Origin: Chthoniobacter flavus
GTDB lineage: Bacteria > Verrucomicrobiota > Verrucomicrobiia > Chthoniobacterales > Terrimicrobiaceae
Length of the DNA: 7,381 bases
NCBI GenBank assembly: GCA_945863785.1
Contig: CAMBAQ010000092.1
Location: forward strand, 1-7,381
Direction: 5' to 3'
Below, piece by piece: positions 5,537 to 7,381 of this stretch; position 1 is the stretch's first letter; every line of letters begins with the position of its first letter. The translations under genes and the position numbers were made by a program. The notes below the pieces were generated by a model. The model was not told the DNA's origin. It saw only the letters and a program-made list of their open reading frames with translations, and made no database searches.

Positions 5537-7381
5537 TCAGAATTTGGAGTTAATTTCAAAGTAGAGGATATTCGTATTGTATTGAGGCCCAGTGATGCTA
5601 TCAGCCCCCATCCAGCGGGCTCCGAGGTAGACATTCTGAGAAAGAGAGAGGAACCCTCCGACCGTAAAGCCCTTCATATTTGTGCCACCTAGGCCGAAAT
5701 CAGAATCATTGAATCCGTCAACGACAGCATCCGATCCAATCCAGCGGTAGCCAACATTGAGCTGCCAATCCCAACGCTTCGAGAGAGACGGCGTACCGAC
5801 ACGCACCTCGCCATACCAACCGTATGGGCTTCCATCAAACTGACCTATATCCGTGAGGTTATTTTCGTCTAGAGCACTGCGATTGTTGACAGCTATGTTG
5901 TTGATGTCGGCTTTATTGAATGCCAGATTCTGTACAAACTCGGTAATGAGCGACACTCGGACAGGCTCAAAACCATCGTAATCGAGACGACCAGTAAGGG
6001 CTAGAACGTTAAATTTGGTGGCGAGTCCGTAATATTGCCACTGGTTGATCGCGCCATAATCATTACTCGCGTCGGGTATGATATCTCGAATGGCCAGGTA
6101 GGTATTGCCCTTCTGAGCGAAGGAAGGACGACTGTTGTCCGTGTTACTCGCGTCGCTGGCCGTAAGGGGCGTGTAGGGATTAGAGAGTTGTCCCTCGATA
6201 TTGTAGAAACTGTAATAGGCAGCGGCGACTTTCGCCTTCCAATCATCAGCCATCTTCCAATCGATGCCTGTTTGGACACCCAAAAGGTATTTGTCATAGC
6301 TGTTGAATTTCTCCGGTTGGTTCGATGAAAAGTTTAAATCGGTATTGTAGACAACAAAGGCCCCACCGGTGGTGAAGATTTGGAAGTTCTCAGTGACATT
6401 GCCCTTGATCGTCGCAGCCACGCCGTCAAAACCGAGGTCATCATCCCAGATGAGCGGAGTGAAGAAGAAGGGGTTATCAAATCGGCCGACCCATGCGCTG
6501 GCCTTGAGAACATCTTCGTATTTGCAATCGTAGCGGAGGAAGGCGCGGTCCAACCAGATGGCGTATTTACTAAAGTTGCCACCCTGACCCTGAGTCGCTG
6601 AGTTGGCGAGGCCCATGCTCTGGTTTGTGGACGTAGGCGAGTTGTTCTGTCCCGTAGCAACTCGGAATCCGGTGGAAAAATTCTCCGCCATCGCAATATC
6701 TGCACCGAAACGGGCACGAAGTTTAAACTGATTGCGATTCTGATCCACATTCAGCTGAGGCGCAAATTGGTTGCCTGTCGTATCGAATGGGGCACCGGTA
6801 TTGATCGCATTGAAATTGGGGAAAGCGCCCGTGGCATCATTTCCGGTCGGAAAGAAGTCCCCTTCATACCGAACACGAATATCCAAGAAGGGCTTCACGT
6901 CCTGAACCCACTTGGGAAGACGCACGGCAGAGGAGATTTGGTTGGAAACCTTATCCGTGGCGAGCTCAAGCTTGATCTCTTCCTTGATCTGATCTTTCAC
7001 CGGTTGCGGAATGTGGGTAACACGAATGTCGTCGGAGGAAGCGGCTGGGACGCCGCTTTCCACAGGTGCGGAAGACGCCACAACTTGAACGGCGGCGGCT
7101 TGTGCGATGGCGACCATGTCGGTTTGAGACTGGGAGCGAACGGCCTCCGCTTCGACCTCGGCCTGACGGATCATTTCTTTCGCCTCATCCGCGTCGAGAA
7201 TGCCACGCTTCACAAGCTTGTTGATGAGATTGATGGTGACGTTGCCCGTTGGGGTGTCGGGGCCTCCCGTTGGGAGTGGGGCCTCGACGCTGGCGGCCTT
7301 GGGAGGCGGTTCGGATGCAGCTTTCGGAGCCGGAGTGGATGCTGGTGTCGCAGCAGGCTCGGGTGGCAAAGTCGCCTCTGG
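5537..7381 (-). CDS. Putative outer-membrane porin (Porin_5-like), 5' end outside window
   Basis: The frame is open from the right edge to TGA at 5539-5537, about 614 codons. The true start and signal peptide lie outside; an in-frame TTG at 7369 falls inside a Pro/Ala-rich stretch and is not a believable start. Numbering from that TTG, residues 1-40 are a Pro/Ala linker and 43-80 a helical segment with LINKLVKRGILDADEAKEMI. A hinge with VTHIPQPVKDQIKEEIKLEL follows at 117-136. From about 152 (PKWVQDVKPFLDIRVRYEGDFF) to the end, the sequence alternates polar and aromatic residues as in a beta barrel. Recognisable strands include FKLRARFGADIAM, KASAWVGRF and WQLNVGYRW. The protein ends ILYFEINSKF, and a terminal Phe is the classic BAM-recognised outer-membrane signature. 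Expected role: passive or selective uptake of small solutes; substrate unknown. It is the first visible gene of the porin / coiled-coil / isomerase cluster. The pre-barrel helix could trimerise or contact peptidoglycan. Confidence 0.88.
   Translation of the reverse strand, partial: PEATLPPEPAATPASTPAPKAASEPPPKAASVEAPLPTGGPDTPTGNVTINLINKLVKRGILDADEAKEMIRQAEVEAEAVRSQSQTDMVAIAQAAAVQVVASSAPVESGVPAASSDDIRVTHIPQPVKDQIKEEIKLELATDKVSNQISSAVRLPKWVQDVKPFLDIRVRYEGDFFPTGNDATGAFPNFNAINTGAPFDTTGNQFAPQLNVDQNRNQFKLRARFGADIAMAENFSTGFRVATGQNNSPTSTNQSMGLANSATQGQGGNFSKYAIWLDRAFLRYDCKYEDVLKASAWVGRFDNPFFFTPLIWDDDLGFDGVAATIKGNVTENFQIFTTGGAFVVYNTDLNFSSNQPEKFNSYDKYLLGVQTGIDWKMADDWKAKVAAAYYSFYNIEGQLSNPYTPLTASDASNTDNSRPSFAQKGNTYLAIRDIIPDASNDYGAINQWQYYGLATKFNVLALTGRLDYDGFEPVRVSLITEFVQNLAFNKADINNIAVNNRSALDENNLTDIGQFDGSPYGWYGEVRVGTPSLSKRWDWQLNVGYRWIGSDAVVDGFNDSDFGLGGTNMKGFTVGGFLSLSQNVYLGARWMGADSITGPQYNTNILYFEINSKF

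Noticed and set aside
7367..7369. TTG at 7369 as the porin start codon
   Set aside because: It lies within a Pro/Ala-rich linker with an open frame continuing to the window edge, and no signal peptide follows it, although the product is clearly an outer-membrane protein.

Overview
The window reads as a bacterial, double-membrane (diderm) genome fragment in which all four supportable genes lie on the minus strand. Transcription therefore runs from position 7381 towards position 1. In that order they are: a large outer-membrane porin (5' end outside the window), a small secreted coiled-coil protein, a secreted SurA/PrsA-type parvulin peptidyl-prolyl isomerase, and a very large filamentous-haemagglutinin-like exoprotein with a two-partner-secretion (TPS) domain (3' end outside the window). 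The exoprotein frame is open for 1170 codons, from 3511 to the left edge.

The most likely source is a member of the Verrucomicrobiota (PVC group). The porin carries an N-terminal helical 'LVKRGILDADEA' segment ahead of a Porin_5-like barrel, as I remember from that phylum. The exoprotein has a 'DxLARTT' helix before its TPS domain. None of the three visible start codons has a clear Shine-Dalgarno sequence. The intergenic DNA contains ACAGGAT and CTCTGTG word repeats of a kind I associate with PVC and other environmental genomes. This assignment rests on memory of families, not on a search.

Layout: 1-3511 exoprotein (minus, partial); 3512-3936 a repeat-rich non-coding gap; 3937-4821 isomerase; 4822-4873 short spacer; 4874-5530 coiled-coil protein; 5531-5536 six-base spacer; 5537-7381 porin (minus, partial). 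The porin, coiled-coil and isomerase genes are close enough to form one operon. The exoprotein sits behind a 425-base gap and may have its own promoter.

All four products are expected to leave the cytoplasm: a porin in the outer membrane, two periplasmic proteins, and a beta-helical exoprotein that must cross the periplasm unfolded. The most interesting reading is an exoprotein-assembly locus in which the isomerase and the coiled-coil protein escort the exoprotein and/or the porin. The expected TpsB/FhaC-type transporter is not in the window. This functional link is inferred from gene order only.
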